64,000 nt of DNA from CAWAHD01 sp963781785 (GCA_963781785.1 CAWAHD010000005.1:2418001-2482000), one strand, 5' to 3'; shown: positions 10,036 to 19,827, counted from the stretch's first letter. Numbers and translations: made by a program. The notes: a model not told the origin generated them from the sequence alone.

Positions 10036-10749
10036 TCACTTCACGGAAAGCAGCCGCTCTTCCTTGGGGAATGTCTCGATGACCAGGTCCTTGAACCGGA
10101 CTTCCTGTGGGACCTTGTTGGCGTGAAGCTGGAGCCCGATCGGGCCGGCCTTGATCCGCTCCGGCTTGGGATCTCGCCAGTCGATTACCGGCACTCCGTT
10201 GACCGCCACCTGGACACGGTTGCCCAGGGCCAGGATCTCCAGGTCGTTCCAGTCGTGCTGTTTGCCCACCTTCTTGGCCGGCGCCGGATCGACCGGCAGC
10301 CCATTTCGCCCGTACAGGTCGTACATGCCCCAGCCCGACGGGAACATCACCAGGTGCCCCGCGTAGGTTGCCGGATCCCCCTGCTCCGTGGCGACTCGGC
10401 CCCAGAAGGCGATGCCCGAGTGCATCTCGGACTCGACCAGCTTGACCTTCGCCGTCAAGCGAAAGTCCGTGTAGTTCTTCTCGGTGAGCAGATACGTGCT
10501 CACCGGCACCGGGGCGGTGTTCTTGCCGACGATCTCCCCGCCGTCCACCGACCAATGCTTGAAGTGTCCGGCCCAGCCATCCAAGCTTTTGCCGTCGAAC
10601 AGCCGGATCGTCTCGCTCTGGCCGGACCGCGGCGGGACGACCGGCGCCGGGTTACTCGTCTGGGCCAATGCCTCGGAAATCGCGCCCGCCACCACCAGAC
10701 CGCCGGCCAAGGCCGGTAACAATGCGCAAAGACGAATCGAGCCGGTCAT
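10036..10749 (-). CDS. Secreted DUF1080 (3-keto-disaccharide hydrolase-like) protein
   Basis: Start chosen at the Met of MTGSIRLCALLPALAGG, giving 237 residues with a clear signal peptide ending near ISEALAQTS. The mature part is one DUF1080 domain, a jelly-roll fold related to concanavalin lectins: LFDGKSLDGWAGHFKHWSVD, YTDFRLTAKVKLVESEMHSG, HDWNDLEILALGNRVQVAVN, and GPIGLQLHANKVPQEVRFKD at the end. Planctomycetes carry many paralogues; some act on 3-keto-glycosides, others are unassigned. Presumed periplasmic. It is divergent from purA with about 280 bases between the starts. Confidence 0.85.
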   Translation of the reverse strand: MTGSIRLCALLPALAGGLVVAGAISEALAQTSNPAPVVPPRSGQSETIRLFDGKSLDGWAGHFKHWSVDGGEIVGKNTAPVPVSTYLLTEKNYTDFRLTAKVKLVESEMHSGIAFWGRVATEQGDPATYAGHLVMFPSGWGMYDLYGRNGLPVDPAPAKKVGKQHDWNDLEILALGNRVQVAVNGVPVIDWRDPKPERIKAGPIGLQLHANKVPQEVRFKDLVIETFPKEERLLSVK

Positions 10750-11032
10750 CAGTAAGACCTCCGTTGTGAGCAAGACCTCAATTGTTTGCCTGCGAATGCA
10801 CGACGACCCGTTCGCTCGGGTTAGTGTCCCAGAGGCTCGCCCCGCATGCAATTGGCTGGTGATCGACGCGTGGCGGCCCCACCGACTTCCCGAACTCCAC
10901 TCCCCGCTTCCCATTCCCTGATCCCCGCTCCCACGTCCCTCGATTGACGGCCCAACCGTGGAGCGGTACCTTGTAACTTTACCGTGCCAAGTAACGGTCA
11001 TGGTTGACCTGATAAACTGGAGAAAATTCGCC

Positions 11033-12406
11033 GTGGGGTCTTCGTGCGTCGTTGGCCTGCAATGGGGAGACGAGGCAAAGGGGAAAATTGTCGACCTCCT
11101 GTGTGACCAGCACGATGTGGTTGTGAGGTACCAGGGGGGTGCCAACGCAGGTCACACGGTGGTGGTTGACGGGGTAACCTACAAGCTGTCGCTGGTGCCG
11201 ACGGGGATTCTGCGGCCCGGGATTGACGCGGTGATCGGCAACGGGGTGGTGATCCACCCCCCTGCCTTGCTGAAGGAGATCGAGGCGCTGTCCGGCAAGG
11301 GAATCGAAGTCGGAGAGAGGCTTCACGTCAGCGACCGGGCTCACGTGATCCTGCCGTACCACATGGAAGAGGAGCGTCTGACCGAGGAGTCGGCATTCCA
11401 GGCCGACCATCTGGGGACCACGCGGCGGGGCATTGGGCCGTGCTATCGCGACAAGGTTGGCCGAGTGCACGGAGTGCGCTTCGGTGATCTTTACCACCCG
11501 GACGCGTTTCGCGATCGGCTGGGACGGGTGATCGACTTCAAGAACCGGCTTCTCGGGGCGGTGCTCCCGGATTTTCGGCCGTTCGATGCTGGGAAAGTGG
11601 CCGAGGAGTATCTCCAATACGCCGCGCGGCTCAAGCCGTTTCTGTGCGATACGACGTCCTGGCTGCACCAGGCCCTGGGGAGCGGCCGGCGGCTGCTTTT
11701 TGAGGGAGCCCAGGGTTCGCTGCTCGATGTCGATCACGGCAGTTATCCCTATGTGACGAGCTCCAACTCGAGCGCGGCAGGCATCGCCGCAGGCTCGGGC
11801 GTGCCCACCCGGCATATCGATCGTTGGGTGGGCGTGGTGAAGGCGTACACCACGCGCGTGGGCGGCGGACCCTTTCCCACCGAGCAAGACAATGCGATCG
11901 GCGACCGGATTCGCACCGTTGGAAAGGAATTCGGAACAGTCACCGGCCGTCCACGCCGGTGTGGATGGTTTGACGCGGTCGCGACGCATCACGCGGTGCG
12001 AGTCAGCGGCTCGACCGAGCTGGCCGTCATGCTGCTGGACGTCTTGAGCGGCTTGAGCGAGCTGAACGTGGCGATCGCCTATGATTGTCAGGGGAGAACG
12101 ATCACCGAGCTCCCGAGTACGCTCACTGATTTCCAGAACTGCCGGCCGATCTACGAGACCTTTCCGGGCTGGAGCGAGGACCTCTCGCGGATGACCCGGT
12201 GGGACGATTTGCCCATGACGGCCAGAACCTACGTTGAATTTCTGGGCAGACGCCTGGGAGTACCCGTGACGATCGTCTCGGTGGGCCCGGAACGCCGCCA
12301 GACGATCCTTGTCCCCCCAAAACGCCGTGAACACGCCGATCACCCACTCAGCCGCTCGACCGAGAACACCGATGACGATCACGCAGGAAGGACTGGCGCG
12401 GATTGA
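11033..12406 (+). CDS. purA: Adenylosuccinate synthetase
   Basis: Joins IMP and aspartate with GTP to form adenylosuccinate, the first committed step to AMP. Signature blocks in order: LQWGDEAKGK (P-loop), GGANAGHTVV, LGTTRRGIGPCYRDK, LFEGAQGSLLDVDHGSYPYV, GVVKAYTTRVGGGPFPTE, GTVTGRPRRCGWFDAV and a final VSVGPERRQTI. GTG 11033 is preferred because GGAG sits 10 bases upstream and it gives the usual N-terminus; ATG 11000 is the alternative. About 20 residues run past the usual end and overlap uppS by 35 bases. The reading frame is intact. Confidence 0.95.
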   Translation: MGSSCVVGLQWGDEAKGKIVDLLCDQHDVVVRYQGGANAGHTVVVDGVTYKLSLVPTGILRPGIDAVIGNGVVIHPPALLKEIEALSGKGIEVGERLHVSDRAHVILPYHMEEERLTEESAFQADHLGTTRRGIGPCYRDKVGRVHGVRFGDLYHPDAFRDRLGRVIDFKNRLLGAVLPDFRPFDAGKVAEEYLQYAARLKPFLCDTTSWLHQALGSGRRLLFEGAQGSLLDVDHGSYPYVTSSNSSAAGIAAGSGVPTRHIDRWVGVVKAYTTRVGGGPFPTEQDNAIGDRIRTVGKEFGTVTGRPRRCGWFDAVATHHAVRVSGSTELAVMLLDVLSGLSELNVAIAYDCQGRTITELPSTLTDFQNCRPIYETFPGWSEDLSRMTRWDDLPMTARTYVEFLGRRLGVPVTIVSVGPERRQTILVPPKRREHADHPLSRSTENTDDDHAGRTGAD

Positions 12407-13151
12407 AGGCGCCGGGTTGAAACAGGATCAGCTTCCCGGGCACATCGCCATCATCATGGATGGGAACGGCCGCTGGGCCGAGCGTCGTGGTCTGCCGCGG
12501 ATCGTCGGCCACCGGCGCGGAATCCAGAGCGTCCGCGCCGTGGTCGAAGAAGGGTGCCGGCTGGGTCTGGCGCAGTTGACCCTTTACTGTCTCTCGGTCG
12601 AAAATTGGAAGCGGCCGCCGCGAGAGCTGACCTTCCTGATGCGCCTCTTGCGCCACTTCCTGGTCGTCGAGCGCCGCGAGCTATTCGACCAGAATGTCCA
12701 GCTCAGGATGATCGGCCGACGCGACGGCGTGCCCAAGGACGTGATGGTTGAATTCGAGAAAACCGCCCGGCAGACGGCCTCGAATGACGGCATGATCCTT
12801 TGCCTGGCGGTCAATTACGGTGGCCGCACCGAGATCGGCGACGCTGCGCGGCGGCTTGCCGAAGACGTTCGCGCCGGCCGTGTCGAGCCCGACCAGGTCG
12901 ACGAGGCCACGTTTGCGTCTTATCTTTACACCGCGGGGATGAGCGACCCCGACCTCTTGATCCGCACCGCCGGCGAGATGCGGATCAGCAACTTCTTGCT
13001 CTGGCAGATCTCCTACGCCGAGCTCTGGGTCACCCCCACACTCTGGCCCGACTTCCGCGGCGACGACCTGCTGGCGGCATGCCGAGCGTTCGCGGCTCGC
13101 GAGCGCAAGTTCGGCGGACTGCCCGCACTGGCGGCGATGAGCCCGCCATGA
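12372..13151 (+). CDS. uppS: Isoprenyl transferase (undecaprenyl diphosphate synthase)
   Basis: Cis-prenyltransferase that makes the C55 lipid carrier for cell-wall and polysaccharide precursors. Motifs: IAIIMDGNGRWA (catalytic Asp), GHRRGIQSVR, LTLYCLSVENWKRP, and the pyrophosphate-binding block DLLIRTAGEMRISNFLLWQ followed by YAELWVTPTLWPDF. About 259 residues from ATG 12372. The gene overlaps the end of purA and is followed by cdsA, the usual uppS-cdsA order, pointing to a shared envelope-lipid operon. Confidence 0.95.
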   Translation: MTITQEGLARIEGAGLKQDQLPGHIAIIMDGNGRWAERRGLPRIVGHRRGIQSVRAVVEEGCRLGLAQLTLYCLSVENWKRPPRELTFLMRLLRHFLVVERRELFDQNVQLRMIGRRDGVPKDVMVEFEKTARQTASNDGMILCLAVNYGGRTEIGDAARRLAEDVRAGRVEPDQVDEATFASYLYTAGMSDPDLLIRTAGEMRISNFLLWQISYAELWVTPTLWPDFRGDDLLAACRAFAARERKFGGLPALAAMSPP

Positions 13152-13289
13152 TCCCGGTTGCAGGCCGTGCTCGCTATTTCCAACAGCGATCAGCCCGGGC
13201 TTTCCACGTCCGCTCAAAAGGGCGATGATGAACGCCTTCGGAAATCCGGGCGACCCTCGCACTGCGACCTTCTCGCTGAACTCTCAACC

Positions 13290-14201
13290 ATGCTTGGTAC
13301 TCGTCTCGTGTTCGGCCTGTCGATGGTTGCCGGGCTCGTGCTGGCACTTTACATCGATGAGCGGCTGGCGCCCTGGTATCCGTTCTGGTTCGCCATCTCG
13401 GCAATCGGTCTGGTCGTCGGGGCTCGCGAGCTTGTCGGGTTGCTGGATGCGACGGGTATTCGCCCGTCGCGCAACTCGGTGATCGGCGGGGTGCTGGCGC
13501 TCTTGGTCGCCAACTGGATCCCTCACGTTGCCATCCACTACGCGGTACGGCAAGACCTCTCGGCCCTGAGCTACGACCCGGCGGGGCCGTTGACCCCGCT
13601 GGCCTACCTGCTCCTCTGTTTCGTTGCCGTGCTCATGGTCAGTTTTGTGGCTCAGGGCCTTCAGTACGAAAGGCCCGGCCGGACCACGGCCCGGATCGCG
13701 GGTACTGTGTTCGTGATCGCCTACGTGGGAATCCTGGGTAGTTTCACGATCCAGATGCGGTGGTTCGACGGACCACACCAGGGTATTCTGGCGCTCGTTT
13801 TTCTGGTGGCGACGGCCAAGGGGGCCGACACCGGCGCGTATACGTTCGGCAGGCTGATGGGCCGGCACAAGCTCTGGCCGGCTCTGAGCCCGCAGAAAAC
13901 GGTCGAAGGCGCCTTGGGCGGTCTCGTCTTCGGCGTCGCCTTCGCTCTTCTGACTGCGGCGATCGCCCGCTTCATCCTCGACGTCCCCACGCTCGACTGG
14001 CCGGTCGCGGCCGGGTACGGGCTGCTGATCGGCGCTGTCGCCCAGATCGGCGACCTCATGGAGTCGATGATCAAGCGCGACTGCGACCGCAAGGATGCCT
14101 CTGACGCAGTGCCGGGCTTCGGCGGACTGCTCGACGTCCTGGATTCGCTGATGTTCGCGGGCCCCGTGGCGTATGGACTCTGGCTCTGGCTGGGACCGTG
14201 A
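13290..14201 (+). CDS. cdsA: Phosphatidate cytidylyltransferase (CDP-diglyceride synthase)
   Basis: Converts phosphatidic acid and CTP to CDP-diacylglycerol in the membrane. The ATG at 13290 gives 303 residues starting MLGTRLVFGLSMVAGLVLAL; the frame is open upstream but that part is not protein-like. About eight membrane segments. The family signature sits near the C-terminus: SMIKRDCDRKDASDAVPGFG, with the classical HGG replaced by FGG and the following DR by DV. The metal-binding KD-D core is kept. The gap after uppS is 138 bases. Confidence 0.9.
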   Translation: MLGTRLVFGLSMVAGLVLALYIDERLAPWYPFWFAISAIGLVVGARELVGLLDATGIRPSRNSVIGGVLALLVANWIPHVAIHYAVRQDLSALSYDPAGPLTPLAYLLLCFVAVLMVSFVAQGLQYERPGRTTARIAGTVFVIAYVGILGSFTIQMRWFDGPHQGILALVFLVATAKGADTGAYTFGRLMGRHKLWPALSPQKTVEGALGGLVFGVAFALLTAAIARFILDVPTLDWPVAAGYGLLIGAVAQIGDLMESMIKRDCDRKDASDAVPGFGGLLDVLDSLMFAGPVAYGLWLWLGP

Positions 14202-14284
14202 GCGCTCGCCTTGTTCCTCGACGGTCCGGCTACCCGGGTTTCTTTTCCTGCGGCTTCCCCCGCTATGCGGGCGCGCCGCCGCAC

Positions 14285-15235
14285 TCACTGCCTTTGGAAA
14301 TTATACTTCGTCTGATGCAAGAGCACGCTCAACGTCTTCCAGTGAGCGTCGCTGAAGAGCGGCCGGAGTTTTTCCTCAGGTAGGTAACTCGTGTGGACGA
14401 GAACGGCTTCCAGCTCGTACGCACTCACGGGTTCCACCTCCGAAGCACCCGCGGGCAGCCCCTCGAGCGGGCACGTCACCTGCAGGAGGAGGTCGGCAAG
14501 CCGGGCTTTTTCTGCGTCCAGCAGACCCGCCGCCATGCCGAACGCCTCAACGACCTCTCGGACTACAGCGCGGTGGCGAAGGGCGCGCGAACGACGCCGG
14601 CCGGCCTGGTAGGCGGTCCACTGCTCCGCACTGAGGGTTTTGGCCAGAATTTTGCCGTACAACGACTTCTCGGCGAGGAATCCTTCACGGAACGAGCTGC
14701 CGAGAGCTTCGAGCTCCGAGGCGATCGCGCTGAAGGCTTCCTGCTTGTTGGCCGCGAGCCGGAAACGCCGGTTCCTGGCGTCGATGGCATCAAAGAAGTG
14801 CTTGATATCTGCCCACCCAGCAAGCTGAATCTTCCTCTTCTGGGCCGAGCTGGTGCGGCAGGTTCGTGCCAGGTAATCGATGTGGAAAACCAAGAGCCGT
14901 TCAAACCGAACCCGGGCCGCGGCGCGCTCCTGCCCGAGGAAGGCCCATGTGTCGAGCGTTTCTTCCGTGAACGCCGACCATTGCTCCCCCGCGGCGGGCT
15001 GCGCGGCATCCGGCTCCGGTGGCTCCTCTTGTGCCAACGCCAGGCGTGCGACCGAGCTGGAGCACGTCACAAGCAATAGCAGCCGGATCAGGAACGTGCG
15101 CCACGGGGCGTTCCCTAGAGGAGTCGAGCTCCGGGGGCAGGGCTTCTGGGAAGCGCGGGCGGGCGCTGCTATCGAGAAGACTGCCCCTGACAGGACAGTG
15201 TAGGGCGCCAGAGACCCGGTGCGATCCGTTGTCAT
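14285..15235 (-). CDS. Hypothetical secreted protein, helical
   Basis: About 316 residues from ATG (complement of 15233-15235), with a longer alternative start upstream. A hydrophobic stretch LIRLLLLVTCSSSVARLALA looks like a signal peptide, so the true start may lie closer to it. The mature part is predicted largely helical and rich in Arg, Glu and Leu (RVRFERLLVFHIDYLART, EKARLADLLLQVTCPLEGL), with a C-terminus reading LFSDAHWKTLSVLLHQTKYN. This resembles unassigned planctomycete proteins in which a short sequence near the end describes 'Q/W' helices. No function is assigned. It converges on cdsA with an 83-base gap. Confidence 0.65.
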   Translation of the reverse strand: MTTDRTGSLAPYTVLSGAVFSIAAPARASQKPCPRSSTPLGNAPWRTFLIRLLLLVTCSSSVARLALAQEEPPEPDAAQPAAGEQWSAFTEETLDTWAFLGQERAAARVRFERLLVFHIDYLARTCRTSSAQKRKIQLAGWADIKHFFDAIDARNRRFRLAANKQEAFSAIASELEALGSSFREGFLAEKSLYGKILAKTLSAEQWTAYQAGRRRSRALRHRAVVREVVEAFGMAAGLLDAEKARLADLLLQVTCPLEGLPAGASEVEPVSAYELEAVLVHTSYLPEEKLRPLFSDAHWKTLSVLLHQTKYNFQRQ

Positions 15236-15308
15236 GAAACCCTGTACCCGTCGCAAAGCAACCATATCCATAACCGGGTGCAGTTCCCCTGTCGACAGAC
15301 TCACAGAA

Positions 15309-15356
15309 CGTAGGTCAGGCTTTCGAGCCTGAAGCCATGCCGGAAAGCTTGGCCTA
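15309..15356. repeat. REP-like palindrome, degenerate copy
   Basis: Left arm GTAGGTCAGGCTTTC and right arm GAAAGCTTGGCCTAC, with two mismatches. It is a second, imperfect copy of the perfect element at 59058-59105, which makes this a dispersed repeat family rather than a local hairpin. Confidence 0.75.
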
Positions 15357-15507
15357 CTTAGAAACCGTCCGAAACTTAGGTTGCGCCCATTCGATGCAGG
15401 CACCGAAACCAAAGTAACGCGCATGCAAGCCGGATCAGGCCAATATAGTTCGATCAGTTCTTCTTATAGCATACGAGAATCGCACGACACCTGGAAAGGG
15501 GGCGTGA

Positions 15508-15557
15508 GTCGCATCGGAACAGTCATGGTAGATCTTCCACAACTGTTCCGATGCGAC
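15508..15557. repeat. Perfect 16-bp inverted repeat
   Basis: Arm GTCGCATCGGAACAGT at 15508-15523 and its exact complement at 15542-15557, around an 18-base centre that itself starts and ends TGG/CCA. No T-run follows on either strand, so it is not a standard intrinsic terminator. It is different in sequence from the other palindromes. Confidence 0.8.
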
Positions 15558-15694
15558 CCGCTGGCCGACTGGGCGCCGGTGTTTGATCGAATCGCGATCA
15601 AGCGGCGCCCGCCGCGGCCGTCGCATCCTCACGCGCGCTTTTAAAAACGGGCCGGTGATAGCTTCCCGGAATCCTCCAGGCCAAACTCCCAGTT

Positions 15695-15720
15695 GTGGCG
15701 AGGTCTCCCGACCTCGCCAC
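15695..15720. repeat. Perfect 11-bp hairpin
   Basis: GTGGCGAGGTC (15695-15705), loop TCCC, then GACCTCGCCAC (15710-15720). A second GGTCTCC/GGAGACC pair lies just downstream (about 15733-15770), so this may be part of a larger composite repeat. Confidence 0.7.
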
Positions 15721-16380
15721 GGAGCCGACCGATCGGTCTCCAGTCTCGGGGAAGAGCGGGAGACCTGCGGTCTAGCCCACGGCGTGCCACTTTCTTGCCA
15801 CTCCCGCAGTACATCGCCAAGGTCGAGGCAGGGTTGCAGTGGAGACGTGCGGAGGAGGGAGGGCCGAGGAATCAAGAAAAGCGGCGAGAACATCGACCTT
15901 CCGGATCGAACCAAGCAGTTCGCCAGGCCTGGTTCAATCGTGCGTCGGTTTGGGTAAGACTTTCCGGACGCGTCCCGGCGATGATATTAGAATTGCACCC
16001 CTGACGACATTTCATCCGGCACAACCTGCAAACCCTCCACGCTGTCGCGCAGGCCAGCCCGAATTCGCGCCGGTTTTGCTCCCGGATCGCAACCAGGACT
16101 CCGGCGGAGATCAGCTTTCGCATCATTCAGCGACGCGTGTGATTCCGCTCGGTCTCTTCCCGCCTGAAGCGCCCGTCGTTTCTCTTGGCCGGAGATCGCC
16201 GATTCGATCGGGCGGATTGCATGCATGTTGACCGAGATCGACAGCATGTTGCAATTTGGAAAAGCGGGATTCCATAATATGGGTAGTCAGAAGCTGCTCT
16301 CTTTGGTGTTCAGGTCTCGAGCGCGGCCGCGGCAGTGCCGCGGGCACTTGCTGCTCGGCGAGGGCGGCGAAAGGCAAGGC

Positions 16381-17397
16381 ATGCCCGAAGTCACAATCAG
16401 TCTGGATGGTCACGCTGAGGAGCTGGCTGTCTTCGGCAGCCGTGACCAGTATCTCAGGCAGATTCGCGACGCCGTGGGGGTCAAGGTTCTAGCCAGGCAT
16501 GGCGAGGTCCGGATCGAGGGAGAAACCCCGCGGATCGACCAGGCGCGGCGCATTTTCGAGGGACTGCGGTCGATCTATCGTGCTCGCAAGACGATCTGTT
16601 CCAGCGACGTCAGCGAGATGATCGACGTCACCCTGGGCATCGCCGAGGCTGAGAATTCGGGCGTGATCGAGATCCGCGAAGGCAACCGGGCCGTCCGGCC
16701 GCGGTCCGTCGGCCAGGCGCGGTACATCCAGGCCCTGATCGAGAGCGAGCTGGTCTTCTGCATCGGGCCGGCCGGGACCGGCAAGACCTACCTCGCCGTC
16801 GCCATGGCTGTGTCGCTGTTGCGCCGCGGCCGGATCAAGAAGATCGTGCTGGTGCGGCCGGCCGTCGAGGCGGGTGAGCACCTGGGTTTTCTGCCCGGCG
16901 ATCTCGAGGCCAAGATCAACCCCTACCTGCGACCCCTCCTGGACGCCCTCCACGACTTGATGGAGTACGACCAGATCCGCCGATACACGGAGAACGACCT
17001 GATCGAGATCGCCCCGCTGGCCTATATGCGCGGCCGCACTCTGAACGACGCCGTCATCATCCTGGATGAGGGCCAGAATGCGACCGTTCCCCAGATGAAG
17101 ATGTTCTTGACCCGGATGGGACAGAACGCCCGGATCGTCGTGACCGGCGACATCACGCAGGTCGATCTCCCCAACGGGACCAAGAGCGGCCTGGCCGACG
17201 CCGTCGAGCGACTCAAAGACATCCCCGGGGTTGCAACCACCCTGCTCGATCGTTCGGATATCGTCCGGCACCCGCTGGTGCAGGCGATCGTCGATTGTTA
17301 CGAAGCGGGCGAGTTGGCCGATCGCGATGGGCGGAGCGAGTCCGCCCCGGCCGAGCCCGCCGGAATTCCCACCGCCAAAAAGACGGGCCCGGAGTGA
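16381..17397 (+). CDS. phoH: PhoH-family ATPase
   Basis: 338 residues from ATG 16381. An N-terminal RNA-binding-like region (residues 1-110) precedes a P-loop ATPase domain: Walker A CIGPAGTGKTYLA (about 137-149), VLVRPAVEAGEHLGFLPGDL, Walker B VIILDEGQNATVPQMKMFLT and VVTGDITQVDLP. PhoH proteins bind RNA and ATP and sit beside ybeY in many bacteria, suggesting a role in rRNA maturation or decay. Here it is followed by the HD phosphodiesterase gene and ybeY, the classical phoH-pgpH-ybeY order. Confidence 0.93.
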   Translation: MPEVTISLDGHAEELAVFGSRDQYLRQIRDAVGVKVLARHGEVRIEGETPRIDQARRIFEGLRSIYRARKTICSSDVSEMIDVTLGIAEAENSGVIEIREGNRAVRPRSVGQARYIQALIESELVFCIGPAGTGKTYLAVAMAVSLLRRGRIKKIVLVRPAVEAGEHLGFLPGDLEAKINPYLRPLLDALHDLMEYDQIRRYTENDLIEIAPLAYMRGRTLNDAVIILDEGQNATVPQMKMFLTRMGQNARIVVTGDITQVDLPNGTKSGLADAVERLKDIPGVATTLLDRSDIVRHPLVQAIVDCYEAGELADRDGRSESAPAEPAGIPTAKKTGPE

Positions 17398-17560
17398 GGG
17401 CCAACCGGTGTCGCCAAGCTCACCTGCGCCTCAGGTCAACAACTGCCGTGAACCAGACCCGAGCGAACACGACGCACCGACAAGCCGTGGCCTTGTGGCT
17501 GCGGCACACTTCTGCGCGGCGGGGCGGGCTGCCCCGGCCACGCGGAGCTGAGATCCATCC

Positions 17561-19801
17561 ATGAGCTTAGGCCGGCGCCGTCCCAAACTCTCTCGGGCCG
17601 ACCTGCGCCCCGCTGACTCTGTTTCTCTCAGGCAGGGTCGAATTGCCAAGCAGCGGACCCGGGCTGTCTTGATCGCCCTGGTCACCGTTTCGGTCGTCGC
17701 GACCGCGCTCATCGTGTATGGCTCCGGCCCCCCGTTCACATTCCGGATCGGCCAGCGACCCGACCGGGAGCTCAGGGTCAACGTCAGGGAATTCAAGCTG
17801 CGAAACCAGACCAAGACCAGCAACAAGCGCCAGGCAGCCGCCGACCAGGTGCCGCCGCACTTGATCAACGATCCCGGTCCAATCCGCGAGCTGGCCGAGC
17901 GCCTCGAGGACCTCACCACGGCAGTCGCCAAGTCAACCCGGTTCGATCAACTTCGCGAGGACATCCGGACCACCTGGAAGCTCAAACCGGAGGGATACCT
18001 CGATCTCAAGGCTGCCACCGACACCCCCGAACGGCGCGACAATCTCCACGTGCAGATCGCTGCCGCATTCGAGCCCTTGATCCGCGACGGCGTGCTCGGA
18101 CCAGGCATCCTGCCTCCCAACGAAGACTCGAGCCGCCAACTGGCCATCCGAACCGCGGCGCAGTCGCTGACAGAGGCCAGAATCGTTGCTCGCGACCGCG
18201 TCGTTCCGGAGCGAATTCTCAAGCCCGAGAGCCCGGTCAACCAGGAGTTCTGCTCCGCTTTCACCACCCCGCGGATCGGCCAGACGCTGCTTCAGTTGAT
18301 CGGCAGCCACCTCGATTCCGTGGCGACGCTCACGTTCGAGGCCGAGGCGACCGCACAGCTTCGGGAGGAAGCGCGCAACGGCGTTCCTGACCACTACGAC
18401 ACTTACAGCCGCGGCGAAGTTCTGGTCGAAGAGGGCCAGTTGATCGGCGAAGAGCAGCTCATCCTCTTGCGACTGGAGCACGACGCCGCCCTGTCGGAGC
18501 TCGGCTTTGGCGACCGCGCTCGCCGCGCCCTCGGGATCCTCGCGCTGGTGTCGGCGCTTTATCTTCTGGCCGCGACCTACGTCTATCGCCGCGAGCGGCA
18601 GTTTGCTGACGACCCCCACAGGGTCGCCATCGTGTGCGGGCTCGTCATCCTTGCCCTGGCTCTGATCCGACTGGTCACGGCACAGACCTGGAATGCCGAG
18701 ATCGTCCCGGTCGCCATCGTGAGCATGATCCTCGCCATTGCCTACAACTCCAGCTTCGCCATGATGGTCACGTTCGGCCTCTCGCTGATGACGTGCATCA
18801 CGCTCGGCACGCAGATTCCCCACTTTCTCGTCGTCATGGCCGGTACGGCGGCCGGGGTTCTCACGCTCTCCGAAGTTCGCACCCGCACCAAGCTGATCAA
18901 GGTCGGGGCCACCGCCGCACTCACGTATTTCCTGATGACCTGGGCGACCGGCCTCTGGCAGGACCAGCCCATCGAGATGATCCGCAACGACAGCCTCTGG
19001 CGCGCCGGCTGGGGCCTGATGGCCGGCTTTTTCCTGGGCGGCAGCCTGCCCTTTATCGAGTACTCGCTGGGAATCGTCACCGGCATCAGCCTGCTGGAGC
19101 TCGGCGACAATACCCATCCCTTGCTCCAGGAACTGGTGCGCCGCGCGCCCGGCACCCATAACCACTCGATCACCGTCGGCGCGATCGCCGAGTCGGCCGC
19201 CGAGCGCATCGGCGCCAATGCGTTGCTCGTGCGCATCGGGGCCTATTTTCACGACATCGGCAAGATGCTCAAGCCCCACTACTTCGTGGAAAACCAGGTT
19301 GGACCGACCAGTCGCCACGCCAAGCTGGCTCCCGCGATGAGCACGCTGATCATCATCGGGCATGTCAAGGACGGCGTCGACCTGGGCCGGCAGCACCACC
19401 TGCCCGAGCCGATCATCGATCTCATCGAACAACACCACGGCACGACGCTGGTCGAATACTTCTACCATGAGGCCAATCGGCGCAACGGCGCGAACCCCGA
19501 CGCGTCGCCGGTTCTCGAAAGCTCGTACCGATACCCCGGCCCCAAGCCTCAGACCATGGAGGCCGCCATCCTCATGGTGGCCGACGCCGTCGAGAGCGCG
19601 AGCCGAGCCCTCTCGGATCCGACCCCCGCTCGCCTGGAAGGATTGGTCAGCGACCTGGTGGATAAGCGGCTGCGTGACGGCCAGTTCGACGAGTGCGGGC
19701 TCACCCTCCGCGAGATTGCCGAGATTCGCGAAAGCCTCATCAAATCATTGATTGGCATCTATCACGGGCGCGTGAAATACCCCGAGCACCGGACGGCCTG
19801 A
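17561..19801 (+). CDS. pgpH: 7TM-HD membrane phosphodiesterase, PgpH family
   Basis: 746 residues. Layout: cytoplasmic N-terminus, first membrane segment (VLIALVTVSVVATALIVYG), a large extracytoplasmic 7TMR-HDED domain, about seven membrane helices from residue 320 to 500, and a cytoplasmic HD domain. HD residues are visible in PGTHNHSITVGAIAESAAER, ARIGAYFHDIGKM-like YFHDIGKMLKPHYF, and LIEQHHGTTLVEYFYH. Characterised members hydrolyse cyclic di-AMP. It may help connect ribosome or envelope status with that messenger. Start ATG 17561; the frame is intact. The gene ends 26 bases before the ybeY start. Confidence 0.9.
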   Translation: MSLGRRRPKLSRADLRPADSVSLRQGRIAKQRTRAVLIALVTVSVVATALIVYGSGPPFTFRIGQRPDRELRVNVREFKLRNQTKTSNKRQAAADQVPPHLINDPGPIRELAERLEDLTTAVAKSTRFDQLREDIRTTWKLKPEGYLDLKAATDTPERRDNLHVQIAAAFEPLIRDGVLGPGILPPNEDSSRQLAIRTAAQSLTEARIVARDRVVPERILKPESPVNQEFCSAFTTPRIGQTLLQLIGSHLDSVATLTFEAEATAQLREEARNGVPDHYDTYSRGEVLVEEGQLIGEEQLILLRLEHDAALSELGFGDRARRALGILALVSALYLLAATYVYRRERQFADDPHRVAIVCGLVILALALIRLVTAQTWNAEIVPVAIVSMILAIAYNSSFAMMVTFGLSLMTCITLGTQIPHFLVVMAGTAAGVLTLSEVRTRTKLIKVGATAALTYFLMTWATGLWQDQPIEMIRNDSLWRAGWGLMAGFFLGGSLPFIEYSLGIVTGISLLELGDNTHPLLQELVRRAPGTHNHSITVGAIAESAAERIGANALLVRIGAYFHDIGKMLKPHYFVENQVGPTSRHAKLAPAMSTLIIIGHVKDGVDLGRQHHLPEPIIDLIEQHHGTTLVEYFYHEANRRNGANPDASPVLESSYRYPGPKPQTMEAAILMVADAVESASRALSDPTPARLEGLVSDLVDKRLRDGQFDECGLTLREIAEIRESLIKSLIGIYHGRVKYPEHRTA

Positions 19802-19827
19802 GAGCCGCATCAATTCCAGTACCGGAG

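Larger units (their letters stand above)
15236..16380. other. Long intergenic region with several palindromes, no convincing gene
   Basis: About 1.1 kb before phoH. Every frame opening here is short or of low-quality composition. It holds at least three separate inverted repeats (15309-15356, 15508-15557, 15695-15720), entered separately. The part nearest phoH (15960-16380) shows no hairpin or clear promoter to my reading. Confidence 0.6.

Noticed and set aside
10979..12382. Minus-strand 467-residue reading frame
   Set aside because: Antisense to purA, whose motifs are complete on the plus strand.
15435..15914. Minus-strand 159-residue reading frame in the phoH gap
   Set aside because: It reads through the palindromes and shows no protein-like pattern.
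17933..19468. Minus-strand 511-residue reading frame
   Set aside because: Antisense to pgpH, very Asp/Gly/Gln-rich with no motif.
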